NCBI GenBank assembly: GCA_947034895.1
Contig: OX344763.1
Span: forward strand, 8,930,501-8,994,500
Source of the DNA: Rhytidiadelphus loreus
Lineage: Eukaryota > Streptophyta > Bryopsida > Hypnales > Hylocomiaceae
Length of the DNA stretch: 64,000 nucleotides
Direction: 5' to 3'
In this document: positions 12,516 through 24,599 of the stretch, in pieces
How the letters are laid out: each line of letters opens with the position of its first letter
How positions within the stretch are numbered: position 1 is the stretch's first letter
The notes under the pieces: generated by a model
What the model was told of the DNA's origin: nothing
The model's input: only the letters and a program-made list of their open reading frames with translations
The model's database searches: none
Program-made: the position numbers and the translations under genes

Positions 12516-12751
12516 TAGTAGATTTAATCTTCAAGAACATGATTAGCCCAGAGAAGATTTTTGAACTTCCAATGCATGCCGAGCACATGGCAAGTGCCTT
12601 TGTGGATTTTGGTTGTTCCAAACCAAAATGCCATAAAGACACTTATGCTCTAAATGTCTTGCATTATGTAGATGTATCTGCATCTGAAGGAAGAGAGTCT
12701 TTAGAGTCATCTATGGCTTTCAATTCCGCAATTAAGTCCATAGTGACTTAG

Positions 12752-15333
12752 ACTCATGAGATTGACAAATCTCTTGGATCAAACTATTGTGTGTTGATTT
12801 CTACTATGATTGGATTTGTATGTTTTATGGCTACATCTTGGGTGTATTTTATTTCCCTTCAAATTCTTTTAATACTTAATTTTTTATGAAAATTGACAAT
12901 ATTTGGTCCTGCTAAAAAGAAAGGCCAAAAAACAAAATTAGACTCCTAATAGCTCATAAAAAACCTTACTTTTTTGCATTTTACAAGGTACTAAATCCAC
13001 GGTCATAGGTCTTTTATAGAAATTGTTTCAAATTTTTTTTCCCACTCATAGGCTCATAGGCTCACAAACTCGCCAAATAGCAACCTTGGGTACGAAATTT
13101 ATTGAATCTCAAAATTTTGAACAATTAAATTTTTTTTTAAATTATTTTGATTTTGATTGTAGCAACTGTACAAGGTACATTAGTTCAAATTGAAGTAGAA
13201 AATACACTTCATTGATGAGCTTTATTTTTTTTGTTGGAGTGAAATTCCAAAATGATAGTTTTAAATCTAAATTTTAAATCAAAAGCAAGGAGGTAGAAAT
13301 TGCAAAATACACATGAAAGACCTTTGTTTTGTGAATAATACATTTACCATTTTCTTCTCTAGAAAATTGAGTGGTTACTCAAAGAGAGGCTTGCACCACC
13401 TCCAAGTGGTGCATATATATTCAAGGAACTTTCATTACTTTTCTAAAAGTAAATGTCATTTGTTTTTCACTAATTATGTCAATTTGAGAGGTATACTAAT
13501 GGGGTAGTTCGCTGTATGTTAGATAATTTCAATACAATGTGAGCCTCATTTTTACACCCTCAATAATTAATATTCTTATCACCCTATATTTATCTACTTT
13601 TCATGGGATTCATTGAATTTTTATTGAAGTTCTTACTAAATTTCGTGCATAGGTTCACACTATTTTGTCTTGTAGGGATCACACCCGTTTACGTTTGATA
13701 ACTACATGCAATAATGTAGTATTTAATGTGGGGATATTTATCTCCTTCCATTTTTTTCCCCTCCTTATTTGTGGATAAAAATCTACTAGCATGTATTTTT
13801 TTGCACCCTATTCTTTTGAAAATGAAGAGGGAGACTAATTTTTGGCACCCTATTTTTTCTAATACATTTTAGAACTAATGAATGTTGAGAGGAATGTAAA
13901 CACCTTGCAAAATCAAGCTTGTGAGAAATATGTTTTACATAGCATTGGAACTAGCAATAAGTTTTCTATAGCATTTGATAAAGAATAGGACGCAACATGC
14001 AATACCAATAGCATACTATAGAAAAGGCCATTGAAAACAAAACCAATGGCAAAAGTACACCATTGAAAAGAAAACAACCTTTAGAATACATAATCCATGA
14101 GTTACAATATGCATCCAACAATAGTACATAATCCATAAAAGAAGAGCATGCTAAAATACAAAAAGTTGAAAATACGGTATTTTAATTTATCAAATGTATT
14201 CGCAAACATATGCATGAGTAATTCCAACTTACCAAGGAACCTAAAATTTACAACTTGAAGGTTCACATACAAAGGTCATCCACAAACAACAACTGCTACT
14301 ATACAATTCCAATATGCTAGAAAGAAAATAGAATAAGAGTGGAGGAAGTAACAACTTACAGATTTTTGCCAAAATTTCCTAAAATACACCAAGGATAGGT
14401 AGTTGTAGAATTCCAAGTTAGAACAATAACTAAAATAGGAGTGGAAATGCTAAAAACACAACAAACTTCAAATAGCACCATGCAAGCATGACCTTGGGAG
14501 CATTTTCCACCAATCAAAGCTTCATTTAATTCAAATTCAAGACAACAACACCACCCTATTGAACCTACTAAGCATTTTTTGAGGGATCCAATGTTTGGCA
14601 CCTTAATTTTTTCTATTCTATGTACAACAAAAGGGGGGCTTTTCCTATTTACTACTTTGTACATAATCATATATGAGACATAAACCCAATGCTATGGTAG
14701 ACGTACCAAAAGTATAAATTTTTCCTTCAACAAATTAAGTTGACCCTATTTTTTTATCTCACACCATTTTCTAATACACCAAGTAGGGAAGAGGATTGCA
14801 CATCAACAGGTAATTGAATTAGTTTAAAAAATTTAACTTGCATACAAAATTTCAATGTATTTGTCATAGTTTGATTATTATTTCAATTACACTTTTATGC
14901 ACTAAATAAGTTTTGTATTTCATTACTACTACTATTAAAAAAATTGTTGAGACAAAGCCTTCTAGCTTTAATGCTTTTGTTATAAGCTAAATGATAATGT
15001 GATGATAAGTTGGATGTAAATATGAATCCTTCACACCAATTGTCTTCACTACAATATAAAGAGCCACATATTCAAATGTTTTGTTTGTAACTTTTGTTTG
15101 TTTGTAAGTCATCAAAAGTTGAATATAAATAGTCCAACATAATTGTTTGATTTGTTAAACACTGACATGGCAATTACACATACCATTAAAATTGCCATTT
15201 TTCAACTTCTACTTAGTCAAAATATTCCATTTATTTCAATTACTATAAATGTTACATAAAGTTTCATATTGAAACTACTTATCACAATATTTATTATTTA
15301 TTGAAAAGAAGATTGAAGAAAATGCCTTCATTT
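12752..15333. other. Gene-poor AT-rich DNA
   Basis: Only short ORFs (for example 14356-14670, minus, Cys-rich, no recognisable domain) are present. Two partial direct repeats of a 'ttggcaccctattttttct' type occur near 13840 and 14595 (the latter diverged). No RNA gene was seen. Confidence 0.4.
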
Positions 15334-15485
15334 CACTACTAGAATGGTAGTCTTGGGGTACTAAGGAATAGTGCTAGAGTAGTGAAAAAGGCCCACATTG
15401 GCATCAAACTAGTGCCAATACGGGCCTTGGGCACCATACTCTCGCACTATTCCTTGATGACCAAAGACCACCTTTTTTAATAGTG
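15334..15485. mobile_element. 152-bp fold-back MITE, CACTA type, TTT duplication
   Basis: It starts CACTACTAGAATGGTAGTCTT and ends with the inverted counterpart AAGACCACCTTTTTTAATAGTG, flanked by TTT on both sides (15331-15333, 15486-15488). The inside is nearly palindromic: AAGGAATAGTGC pairs with GCACTATTCCTT, and GGCCCACATTGGCA pairs with TGCCAATACGGGCC. A 3-bp duplication with CACTA ends is the hallmark of the CACTA superfamily. The transcript would fold into one long hairpin. Confidence 0.75.
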
Positions 15486-16269
15486 TTTGTCCCTTCAATT
15501 GGGAGGAGTCCAACTTTAATTGTAGGTGATTATTAACTTAGTTGTGGTTGTTGTTGGATCCCATAGTGAATAAGTACAAGGCATACAAATATTCACATTC
15601 ATCAACTTACAAAATTTTGTCAACACATATAGCCCTAAAGGTCTGTTGACCTATTTGCAACCCATCTAATATCTTTACTCATTTTGGTTCTAAAAATCTC
15701 AATGTGGATCGCAATTAACCCTTTTAGAGGTTATTGACTATGTTTTCACCAAAAACATTTCAAAACAACCATTTCTAGTACAAGTACCAAATTTTAGGAA
15801 AGAAACATTTTTGGAAACATGAAACCTTAAGATCTTGTAGGTACACTAGTTTGAAAAGATATGGAAAAAAATTCAAAAATTTACACCATTAATATAGATT
15901 GCATGATAAGAATGTTTGAATTGACAAAAAAAAAAATTTGGGCTTGTCACAAAATTAGGCAGCTACACTTTACATGGTCACATTTATATGAAAAGATGCC
16001 CAAAATGGTAGTAAATCTTTGTTATCATGCTTAAAGGCAAGTTGGCTACATGCTTGAAGATTTCAGATCATATGAAATTGTACATCATATAGGAAAGAAT
16101 ATTAAGTAGATAAAAGTATAGTATGATTCAAAACACTAAGTTGTTAAGAATTTAGTTAAATAATTGAAAAATCTCAATTGTAGTGGTTGTAATGTTGTAA
16201 TAAACAATCTACACTCAATGTTTTTGTGCAATGCTGTAACTCCCTCTATTTGTTTGTATAGTTGAGCGA

Positions 16270-16505
16270 TGTTGATGTGCAATAGGGGAGATGGTGGTCC
16301 AACTCTAGGGCTGTCGGTATGACCACAATACAAAGATATGACAAGAACCGGCCGTTCGCCACCACCTAGGGGGTATTGCAAACAGGGCAGTTGGGTGCCT
16401 GGCTTGAAACCACCCTTGGAGGTGAATCCAACAAAAAACATGACCACATATGGTAGCTACTAGGGAATTTAAACAATTCTCTAGACAAATCCAGCACGTA
16501 AACAG
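16270..16505 (-). pseudogene. RMA/RNF5-type RING-finger fragment
   Basis: The minus-strand frame reads FTCWICLENCLNSLVATICG followed by HVFCWIHLQGWF, matching the C-x2-C ... C-x-H-x2-C-x2 pattern of RING E3 ligases of the RMA/RNF185 kind (CNICLE ... CGHLFCWPCLYKWL). After this a frameshift moves the rest to another frame (LPCLQYPLGGGERPVLVISL, then YCGHTDSP), the expected place of the final C-x2-C pair and the ...VPLYGRG... tail. The third Cys pair is damaged and there is no membrane tail, so it is a dead or truncated copy. Intact RMA proteins act in ER-associated ubiquitination; this copy should not. Confidence 0.6.
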
Positions 16506-16974
16506 TAAAGCCATAGTGATCTTTTCGTCTATAGTTCCGTAACCTTCAGAAAGTAGAGCATATTTCCCATTTCCAATGTGAATATTCCTCAATGTTCAAC
16601 AATATGAATTCAAGACAAATATGGAGGAATGTTCTAAAACTTATAGTCTCCAAAGCTGTTGTAGGCACAGTCGATGAGGATCTACAAGAAACGCAATTGA
16701 TGAGGATCCGAGATTGCAATACCACTAGTAGAAAATAACTGACCAAAACAACAAAAATCCAACACAGAAGTGTTGATTTTTTTTGCTACAAAGGTCGAGT
16801 TGACTTGGACAGTATTTAACACAAAAGTATTGATTTTCTGTTACTGTTTTTGTTGATTTCGTCGGGTTTTTTTTAATAATTTTTAAAAGAATTTAAAATT
16901 GTTTTTCTATTGCGACATGGCAAAATCACGTCGCACCACATGGCAACCACCGCCACGTAGGCGGCCACCACCGT

Positions 16975-17036
16975 GGGGGTTTGAACCTTGGACCTCACGG
17001 TTGAGGTTCAAGGCTCCAACCATTGAGCCACCCCAA
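16975..17036 (-). mobile_element. tRNA-derived SINE-like head (Pol III boxes A and B)
   Basis: On the minus strand an A box TGGCTCAATGG (plus 17020-17030) is followed 32 bases later by a B box GGTTCAAACCC (plus 16977-16987). The intervening sequence does not fold as a proper tRNA: the acceptor ends do not pair and there is no anticodon arm of normal form. It is therefore a tRNA-derived SINE head or a fossil tRNA, not a tRNA gene. The probable SINE body continues toward 16910, and the whole piece is inside a CACTA element. Confidence 0.6.
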
Positions 17037-17102
17037 AATCCATATGAATATAAGTGAGTTAGAATTAAATTTATATTTTTTTTTTCATTTTTTTGGTAAG
17101 AA

Positions 17103-17451
17103 CAGCAGACTTTGGTGGCCGTTTCGGCATAGTAAAACACTTTTTTTGAAAAAAAATTGAACTAATAAAAGTTATAAAATTAAACTATCTTTCACCTCCA
17201 AAAATCCTTTTGAGATTTTGAGTCTTAAATTAAAAGTTATAGACAAAATTCAGAGCGGGTGTTTAAAAATGTCAAAAAAAAAGTTCATTTCAACCCTGCT
17301 CTGAATATTGTCCATAACTTTTGATTTAAGACTCCAAATCTCAAACGGATTTTTGGAGGTGAAAGATAGTTTAATTTTCTAACTTTTATTAGTTCAAAGT
17401 TTCTTCAAAAAAAGTATTTTACTGTGCCGAAACGTCCACCAAAGTCTGCTG
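17103..17451. repeat. Long internal inverted repeat (hairpin) in the CACTA element
   Basis: The left arm begins CAGCAGACTTTGGTGG at 17103. The right arm ends with its complement CCACCAAAGTCTGCTG at 17451. The arms stay complementary over about 170 bases (for example TTTCACCTCCAAAAATCC against GGATTTTTGGAGGTGAAA), with a small loop near 17270. Read through, it would give a long double-stranded RNA. Confidence 0.85.
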
Positions 17452-17881
17452 ACTTCAAAAAACACCGAAATGTGAATGATTTAGTGTTAAATTAAATGAA
17501 AATTGTACATAGAATTTAATCGTGGGGATTTAAACATTGCCCAAATGACGAAAAAATATTTCAAACTTTTGTAAGTCTAAATAAACAAAAAAAGTGTTGA
17601 TTATGTTGTTGATTTGGACATTGGACTACTGAAATCAACAAAAAAATTTGACCATTTTGTTGCTCGTGCCAAATCAACAAAAACTTGTGAATATGAACAA
17701 AAAAGTGTTCACAGTTTTGTTGATTTGGACATTGTGTTACCAAAATTAACAAAAAATTGTAACCATTTTGTTACCTTGTGCCAAATCAACAAAAAATTAT
17801 GAAAATGGTCGATACAGTGCCCAAATTAACAAAAAGTTGATGATTTTCTGTTGATCTGGACATCATTTTCTACTAGTGTAC

Positions 17882-20800
17882 GTAGTCTCTTCAAATCCAA
17901 CTTGTAAAATGCAATTTGTAAAATGTCATTACTACCGGCAGCCAAATTGATTTGCAAATGAGCAAGTACAAAAATTGAAGAAAGAAAAGGCAATGTAGAA
18001 GTGGAGAAGAGACTTTGTATAGCGCACTAGGGAATGGAAGGCAACGAATGAAGAGATATTCTAGGAGCAACATACGAGGTCTACTATCATGTGCGTGTAC
18101 TGTTTCTTCTATCAATGGTAATTGTCCATGTGTTTAAAAAAAATAACATTGAATGAGTTTGTACAGATGAAAATCATTTGGATTAAAGAAGTGTGTCATC
18201 ATATTGTATTGTGTATTTGTGTACACATTATTTAATTCTGTAAGGACGTTGGGAACTTAAAACATCTGATGGGTTCATTGTTGAAACACATAATGCATAG
18301 GCTATTGGTCCAATAATGGGATTGTTTGGGTAACTAAGGTAATAGGTTCAAAATTTGCCTAGGCTCTAAAATGGCCCACCTCCTTAATTGAACACTATTT
18401 GTACATGTTGTTTTTACATAGTCTTTAGCAATGTACAAACAATGTACATTTTAGGAGGTGGACGATTTTAGAGCCTTACGCCATTTCAACTTCAAAATTT
18501 TATAACTAATTCCCACAAAGCTTTGAAAAATATGAAACAACTTCGGTTAGATGTCAATTGCACTTGTCTTTCAAGGAAATTTTACTAAAAAATATTTCAC
18601 CTCCCTAAAATTTAGTTCCAGCCCTTAGATGGTCCATTTATGAACTTGTTACCTTATCTTGGGCATGTGGAGTTGCATCCTTCCAAGGTTAGAACTCTCA
18701 TTGATAATGTTATATAAGATAAGTTTCAAAATACTTTTACATAGATCTTTTCATTTGCAATGATTGCAATTTTCATGATAATATTATTTTATACTTCAAT
18801 TTGATGTTTAATATCTTAAATCAATTTCTAAGGGCTTAGAAAACACATTTTTAACTTCTAAACTTACAAATGTACATTCTACAAAAATGATGAGGTAGAA
18901 ATTGCCTTGAATTTTTATGAAAGTCATGAGTAAGCTTGGCATGGATAGTCTCATTAGTCTTGTCACCTGGTGCAATATTCCAATGCAAAACTAGTACATA
19001 TTGAATCTTTCACTAATTTCAAGTACATCATGGAAATTGGTATACAATATGTATGCAATTTAGTTTTTTCCAAAAGAAAACCTCTTAACACTCTTTGAAG
19101 AACTTCATCATTAAAAAAAATTGGGGGATTTTTTTCACTCTTCAATCTTCATTAAAATCCTATGATTGGAAATTTGAAATGCACTTTCAACAAATTCCAA
19201 GGCACATTCCAAACTGACTTCCAAGCTTATATTTGGCACATAATATCAAATTAAAATCACCATGGAACTTTCTTCCATGGCATTTTACCACTCTTTACAT
19301 ACAATTATTGAACATTTTTATCTTCAACTAGTCAAACTCACTCATTATTTTTTCATACAAGTACTTGTATTCTCACTAGTTAAACAATTGATAAAAATAG
19401 TTAGTAGTAATGAACGTTTCATTTCATTCAACTCTAGAAATAAAAATAATATATTAATAAATTTAGAAGAAAAACAAAAAAATCAATGAATGTCAAAATT
19501 CCAAATGAGTTCATTTAAATTCAAAAATCTAAACATACAACTTGTTTAAAGATTTTCAAATTTATTAATTTATCAATTATAATTTTACAATTCTAATATG
19601 CAAACAAGAAATTATAATATACAACCTCTAAATTTCAAAGTCCAAGAATTTGTAGATTTTAAAATCTTAAACTTTCAATTTTCAAGATTTCAAATTTTAT
19701 GAAAATAATGAATTTGAAGAAATCTATTATTAAGGATTTAGTCAAAAATAAAATATTTGATTGAAAAATATTTTTTATAAAAGTTAAAGAATTTTAATGT
19801 ATTCATACATTTAAACTATTAAATTCTAGTGATGGCCTTTAGATCAAAATTGGTTTAGCCAATATTTGGTGATATGTATTTTTTGTTGATGAATATAGGG
19901 TGCAATATAGGATGTGTGAAGAGACCCAACTTTGCTATGGGAGTTTGAGGCAAAACAACTAAAGCCGTGAATTGAAGCCATGACATGGGTGAAAAATCAA
20001 TAGTCATTAGATGTCATACAATTGAAGTTATAATACAAAGGCACAAGAATGCAACCACAATTATTGGTTCAAATAATTTGAGTCTCTTTGCATTATTTTA
20101 ATAAAATTGACCTAGTTCTTTGAGAGTTGAAGAGCTACTTGGAGGCACAAATTTATTTGTAGTTTCTTTTTTGTAATCAAATAATTTGTGTGTTCTTAGT
20201 TTACCCATAATTGCATTTTCAAAATTATTTTAGTGAAAAATTCAAGGTGGATAAATTTGCCTATTGGAAGTTGAAAAAGTATTTCAAATGCAAATTTATT
20301 TTTCATTAATAAATAAATTTAAACACAATTATTTTCAACACAATGCAATATCAATACAACACTAGTACACCAATAACAACATAACCACATTTATAAATTT
20401 GTTTTGTATATAGAAATTGTACTCTACATACATACATTAATTCCTAAAGTACACTAGATAGATTATATGGTTTGATTATCATGTCACCTATGTATAGTTG
20501 AAATTCAATTGAAGATCAAGTATAAGACTTTTATTGCAAAGAAATCATAGCCTCAAGGTTTAGGGTTTAGGTCTTTGATATGAATGTACATTGGATCCCA
20601 ATCAAGAAATGATAGAGGAAAGTAGACAATACCTTTAAAATTACAAGATAAACTTCTCTAACACAAACCACCCAACATTTGATTCTTGCAAAATCCACAA
20701 AACACTCATATCCACAAAATAATCAAATGGATATTCAAAGAAGGTTGTGTAAAATTATTGATAGAAATGTACATTGAATAAAATATTTATTATTAGAAGA

Positions 20801-23800
20801 AAAAAAAAACATTTTTTATGGCATTCTTCCTCATCCTTATTTTGGCACACATTGAACTCAATTTGTCAACTCATATCTCTCATATCCTATAGGCTGAAAT
20901 GCTTAAGTTATTAGAAATAAATACCTCTATCATAGTATGACATGTGTCATTGGGCCAATGGGGAATGCATGTGATCTACATGCCTCCAAGCAATAGACTC
21001 CTACCTCAAATAAGCTCCCCATTGGCCCAAAAAAAACTAAATAAAATGAAAGCAATATACCTAAAATCACCACCTAGGCATCCTAACACCACACAATCAT
21101 CTAATATGCACTCAAAGAGATTAAGGCAACATTCCATGCCAAGATATCCTTGAAACTCACAATTAAGGCCCTACAATGAGCTAAATTGAGTCCTAATAAT
21201 TAACTACAACACATGACATTGATCCCATCACAAAAAATACTAAAATATCAACTATACATTGAATGATCCCAAATAAATTTTATACTTCAACCTAATTTCA
21301 TATATTCACCCACAAGGTCTTCTTTTCAATTCCTTCAAGCTATTTAGGTTGGACCACATGCACTTGTGAATTTAAGGGCATGTACATAGTCTAATACTAA
21401 TGACTAATCACATTCCTTTTGCTTCATTCACAACTATGGCTTACAATCCATGAAACACCCAAATGAACTCACAACCATACATCACAAATATCATCTAATC
21501 CAAGAGTTCAACTCACAATAGTGTCTATGGACATTTAAGGCCCATGGGTAATCTACCCTAAACCCTAAGATGGGTAGCATATTCACTCACAACTAAGAAG
21601 GTAGCCAAGACCCTCACAATAGAATGACTTCCATGTCTTTGTTATTCATTCCCTTGTAGTAGTGTACCAGGCTTTTTGGAAAGCTACCTTCAAGCTTTAC
21701 TACCGCTCTAAAATTCAATTCTATCCCCTTCATAGTTTTCCCAATGTCATCCATTGAGGTTGGTAGCATTAGATTCACTTGGCAATCAACCCCCTTTCAC
21801 TCTAAGATCTACTCCATTCATTTTTCTTGATATCCTCCCACAAGAATGTGGGAACCTATTCAAAAAATTATTTAACTCATAATTATAACTCAATCTTTCC
21901 ATTCAAAAGACTCCTTTTCATTCAAAACTCTAATTGCCAAAAATACACACATATTGAACAAATGAGAGAGACAAAGAGCTCCAAACCCTAATTTTCCTAC
22001 ACTAAATCCCAAACTCAATTTTCATTTTAAAAGTTATATGCAAGTTTAAATTTTAAATTTTATTACATAAAACTTTTTCTGGACTATGAGTGAGAAAACT
22101 TTCATAAAAAAACAAATTTAAAGCATGTGATTATTATAATATCCAGTGTAAAAGATGAAAATCAATTAGAAATTATATGAAGAATATCCTATTATTTTGA
22201 ATAGAAAATATTTATTTTCACATTCCAAGCTATGATATTTAAATCAAATTATTAATCTAGACCTAAATTTATAAAAATTTAATATTTTTAATACATATAA
22301 TAATATTTACTAAATTTTTTTTATCATTTTCAAGAAAATTGGTGTAAAATACAAATACAATACATTACATGCTTAGAAACATATATTGATTGTTTGCAAA
22401 ACAAGATGCTTCAATACTATCACATCACTAATTCAAATCTAGAACATATAAAAACTTTCTATTACAATCATTTTATTTTGGACTATCATATACTTTATTT
22501 TTTGGGCTATGTGGACTCAAGCATTTCGAACTTACTTATATTTATAGTGGTATAACTTTTGTTTTCAAACACCAATAGAGATAACACTTACATTTCCATA
22601 AATCTAAAATGTTTAACTTTCTTAAAAAAACTTTCAAAAATTATAATCATAGGACTTGCGTGAACTCTTGTTTGTTCTTTGAGGGGACAAAGGTCTTTGA
22701 GGGGTTAATAGAAGAACATTACATCAAACAATACAATGAAGCTAGCAAAAATGAACTATGAACATTTTGGGGAGGGGGAGAGGGAAAGGAAAAAGAATAT
22801 AACAATTCAAATGTAAAGGTATTTTCAAGAGCAAAACTCACACCTGTAGATCTACCATGCCAAAGGAGGCTAACAAAAGTCAAAGCTACGGAACTGCATG
22901 GGTCATTATATGTTTTGTGCACTAATGCAAAGCGCTCCTACAACTATACCTCCCATGCAACTTAGACAATAGACATTGATATAAAGATTAAGATAAGTGA
23001 GCCCATTGTGGGCAAAATGGGAGCAAGCCCATTGTAAGTAAAACTATATTAGTAAACATTTTAGAACTTGAATGTACACACCATTACAATTTTGTCCACA
23101 ATAGACTCATTTACCTTAATGTATGCAACAATATATGTAACCTACTTCTAATGACCAAGTTTTTATTTTTATTTTTGGACTCTAAGCTCAATTCTTCAAC
23201 ACATTCTAGAATTAGACTTTACAATGGCATGATTACAAATTAAGGGGATTCAAACCTAAGAATCTAGTTTGAAAATGTGAAAAAAATTCTTTCACAATAA
23301 AACACTACTATCTTACTATCTTTTGTGATTACAGGATTGAGCAATTGGGGGTCCTCCTCCCCTTGAAGAAAATCCTCCACCCTTGATTTAGAGAAAACAA
23401 AATACATTACCCCCTCCCCTACCGTCGATGCAAACATAATTTAAAAAAAAAATGTTATTTCCTGTATAGACAAGTTGGGCTGATTTGCTCCCTCCCCATG
23501 TGTTCAGGAAATAAAGAACTCTCTTATGTTCGTTGATATCCAAAAATACACAAGCCGTTGGATCTTTGGAAGTTGAGATCTCATCATCCAGAGGATTCAC
23601 ACTGTAGGGTTTCAGTTTCAGAGTAGGGTTTCAAGTTTTGAGTCATTAACCCATATCATTTGCCCATACAAAGTTAGTCTGAAAAATACAAGTAAGTCTG
23701 GTTGGAGGGATGGGGTTGAAATAAAATTAATAACATTTTGAATTAATTATTTCAAAATGAGCAATGAGTCACTATCTGTTCAGAATACAGACACTATAGG

Positions 23801-24079
23801 TGTGTCTTACACAATCAACAATCTTACAATCTAGATGGTTGAAAGTTTTTCCACACGTTCTCATATTAGTTTAGGGATTTCTCTATACTACCGGTAGTGC
23901 TTGGGATTGCTATTTTTGAGCTTTACATGTTTTATGGTATACTTGGTTGTACTCAAAAAGGTGTTACATGTGTGCTAAGTAGGTTGTTGATTTTGGGTTT
24001 TATGGCATGTGACCTGAAAGCTGCCTTGTGTCCAATGAGTCTTGGTTAAAAATTTGTTCAAGTTTTGAAGAAGACGTAT
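17882..24079. other. Long gene-poor AT-rich stretch
   Basis: No ORF here has a recognisable domain or plausible splice partners. The sequence is AT-rich with scattered purine or pyrimidine runs. Candidate ORFs at 19262, 20944, 22719 and 23388 are short and of low complexity. No tRNA, rRNA or bounded transposon was recognised, although diverged repeats are likely. Confidence 0.4.
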
Positions 24080-24080
24080 A

Positions 24081-24594
24081 AGGTAAACCAGCCCATGACA
24101 GGCCAAGTGTCTAATACAGACACCTACTAAACCCCCCCATTACAATCCATTTCAGATTTTTGCTGCTATGACTTAATTAGGTTGGTTAGTGGCCCACATT
24201 AGTGTATAAGGTGATTGTGATAGAATTAGTAATGAATGTCATAGGACACTTACACATTGTGAGTGTAAACTCATCATAAAAAGTTTTTTTTAAATTCCAT
24301 TATGTGGTGGCCACATTAAAAAATCTTGTTGTTTTTGTTAGAAAATCTAAAGACTGCATTAGGTGGTAAGATGACCATCATGGAGACATATTTTGTTGAT
24401 TTCAGGTAGTCTACAAACTGTTTTGGAAAAATATTTAAAAAATTCATAAAAAATTCATACTTTGTCCAAAAACTAAAATTTTAACTGCTTCTTTCATTTC
24501 TCAAAGTTGTCTCTGCATAGACAAAAATCTGATTTTATTTTGCTAATGGCAACATACCAATCAGTCATTCTGCCTGTCATGGGCTGGTTTACCT
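24081..24594. mobile_element. 514-bp TIR element with TA flanks
   Basis: It begins AGGTAAACCAGCCCATGACA (then GGC) and ends with the exact complement, GCC then TGTCATGGGCTGGTTTACCT, giving a 23-bp perfect inverted repeat. TA lies on both sides (24079-24080, 24595-24596). It has no coding capacity. Partial relatives lie at 56001-56490 (left end kept) and about 39180-39500. The shared internal phrases include AGGTGGTAAGATGACCAT and TAAACTCATCATAAAAA. Confidence 0.75.
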
Positions 24595-24599
24595 TACAA

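Larger units (their letters stand above)
10067..12751 (+). pseudogene. Decayed multi-exon gene, possibly DNA-methyltransferase-like, split by transposons
   Basis: An ATG at 10067 opens a Lys-rich segment (MDLEVDDFVSLSDKQRKRA) with an in-frame stop soon after. It continues in the same frame from 10220 as a charged KEKEDKGKDKDKGKKK tract, then YQLTEYVFTHVTQAMVLTEDD. Near 10700-10870 lies FFDYLENLPMPGLSSPPDE, then LQSAFSFVVSHLQDHGYI, with stops. 11025-11310 reads QKFGVILIIKDLGGKEKSNF and a piece ending GDLVLDCTVSIS. 11440-11636 reads GRHIVALDGSKDIYNAILKP, then a Pro-rich tail. After the inserted transposons, 12520-12751 continues KNMISPEKIFELPMHAEH and ends at a stop. The pair LVLDCTVS plus GRHIVALD recalls the SAM-binding end of amino-methyltransferases. 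That is an inference from short motifs. No DPPY-type catalytic motif was found. Confidence 0.5.
16723..17878. mobile_element. Non-autonomous CACTA (En/Spm) element, 1156 bp
   Basis: The perfect terminal inverted repeat CACTAGTAGAAAAT / ATTTTCTACTAGTG is flanked by the 3-bp duplication TAC (16720-16722, 17879-17881). The subterminal zones carry many copies of (C)CAAATCAACAAAAA-like motifs in both orientations, as expected for transposase-binding sites. There is no transposase ORF. The interior holds a tRNA-derived SINE-like head (16975-17036) and a long inverted repeat (17103-17451). A 283-bp relative lies at 38462-38744. Confidence 0.88.

Noticed and set aside
14356..14670. A Cys-rich 104-residue minus-strand ORF
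   Set aside because: No domain, no neighbours and AT-rich codons. Judged a chance ORF.
16975..17036. A tRNA gene on the minus strand
   Set aside because: Box A and box B are present, but the acceptor stem and anticodon arm do not form, and it is inside a transposon. Called as a tRNA-derived SINE-like head instead.
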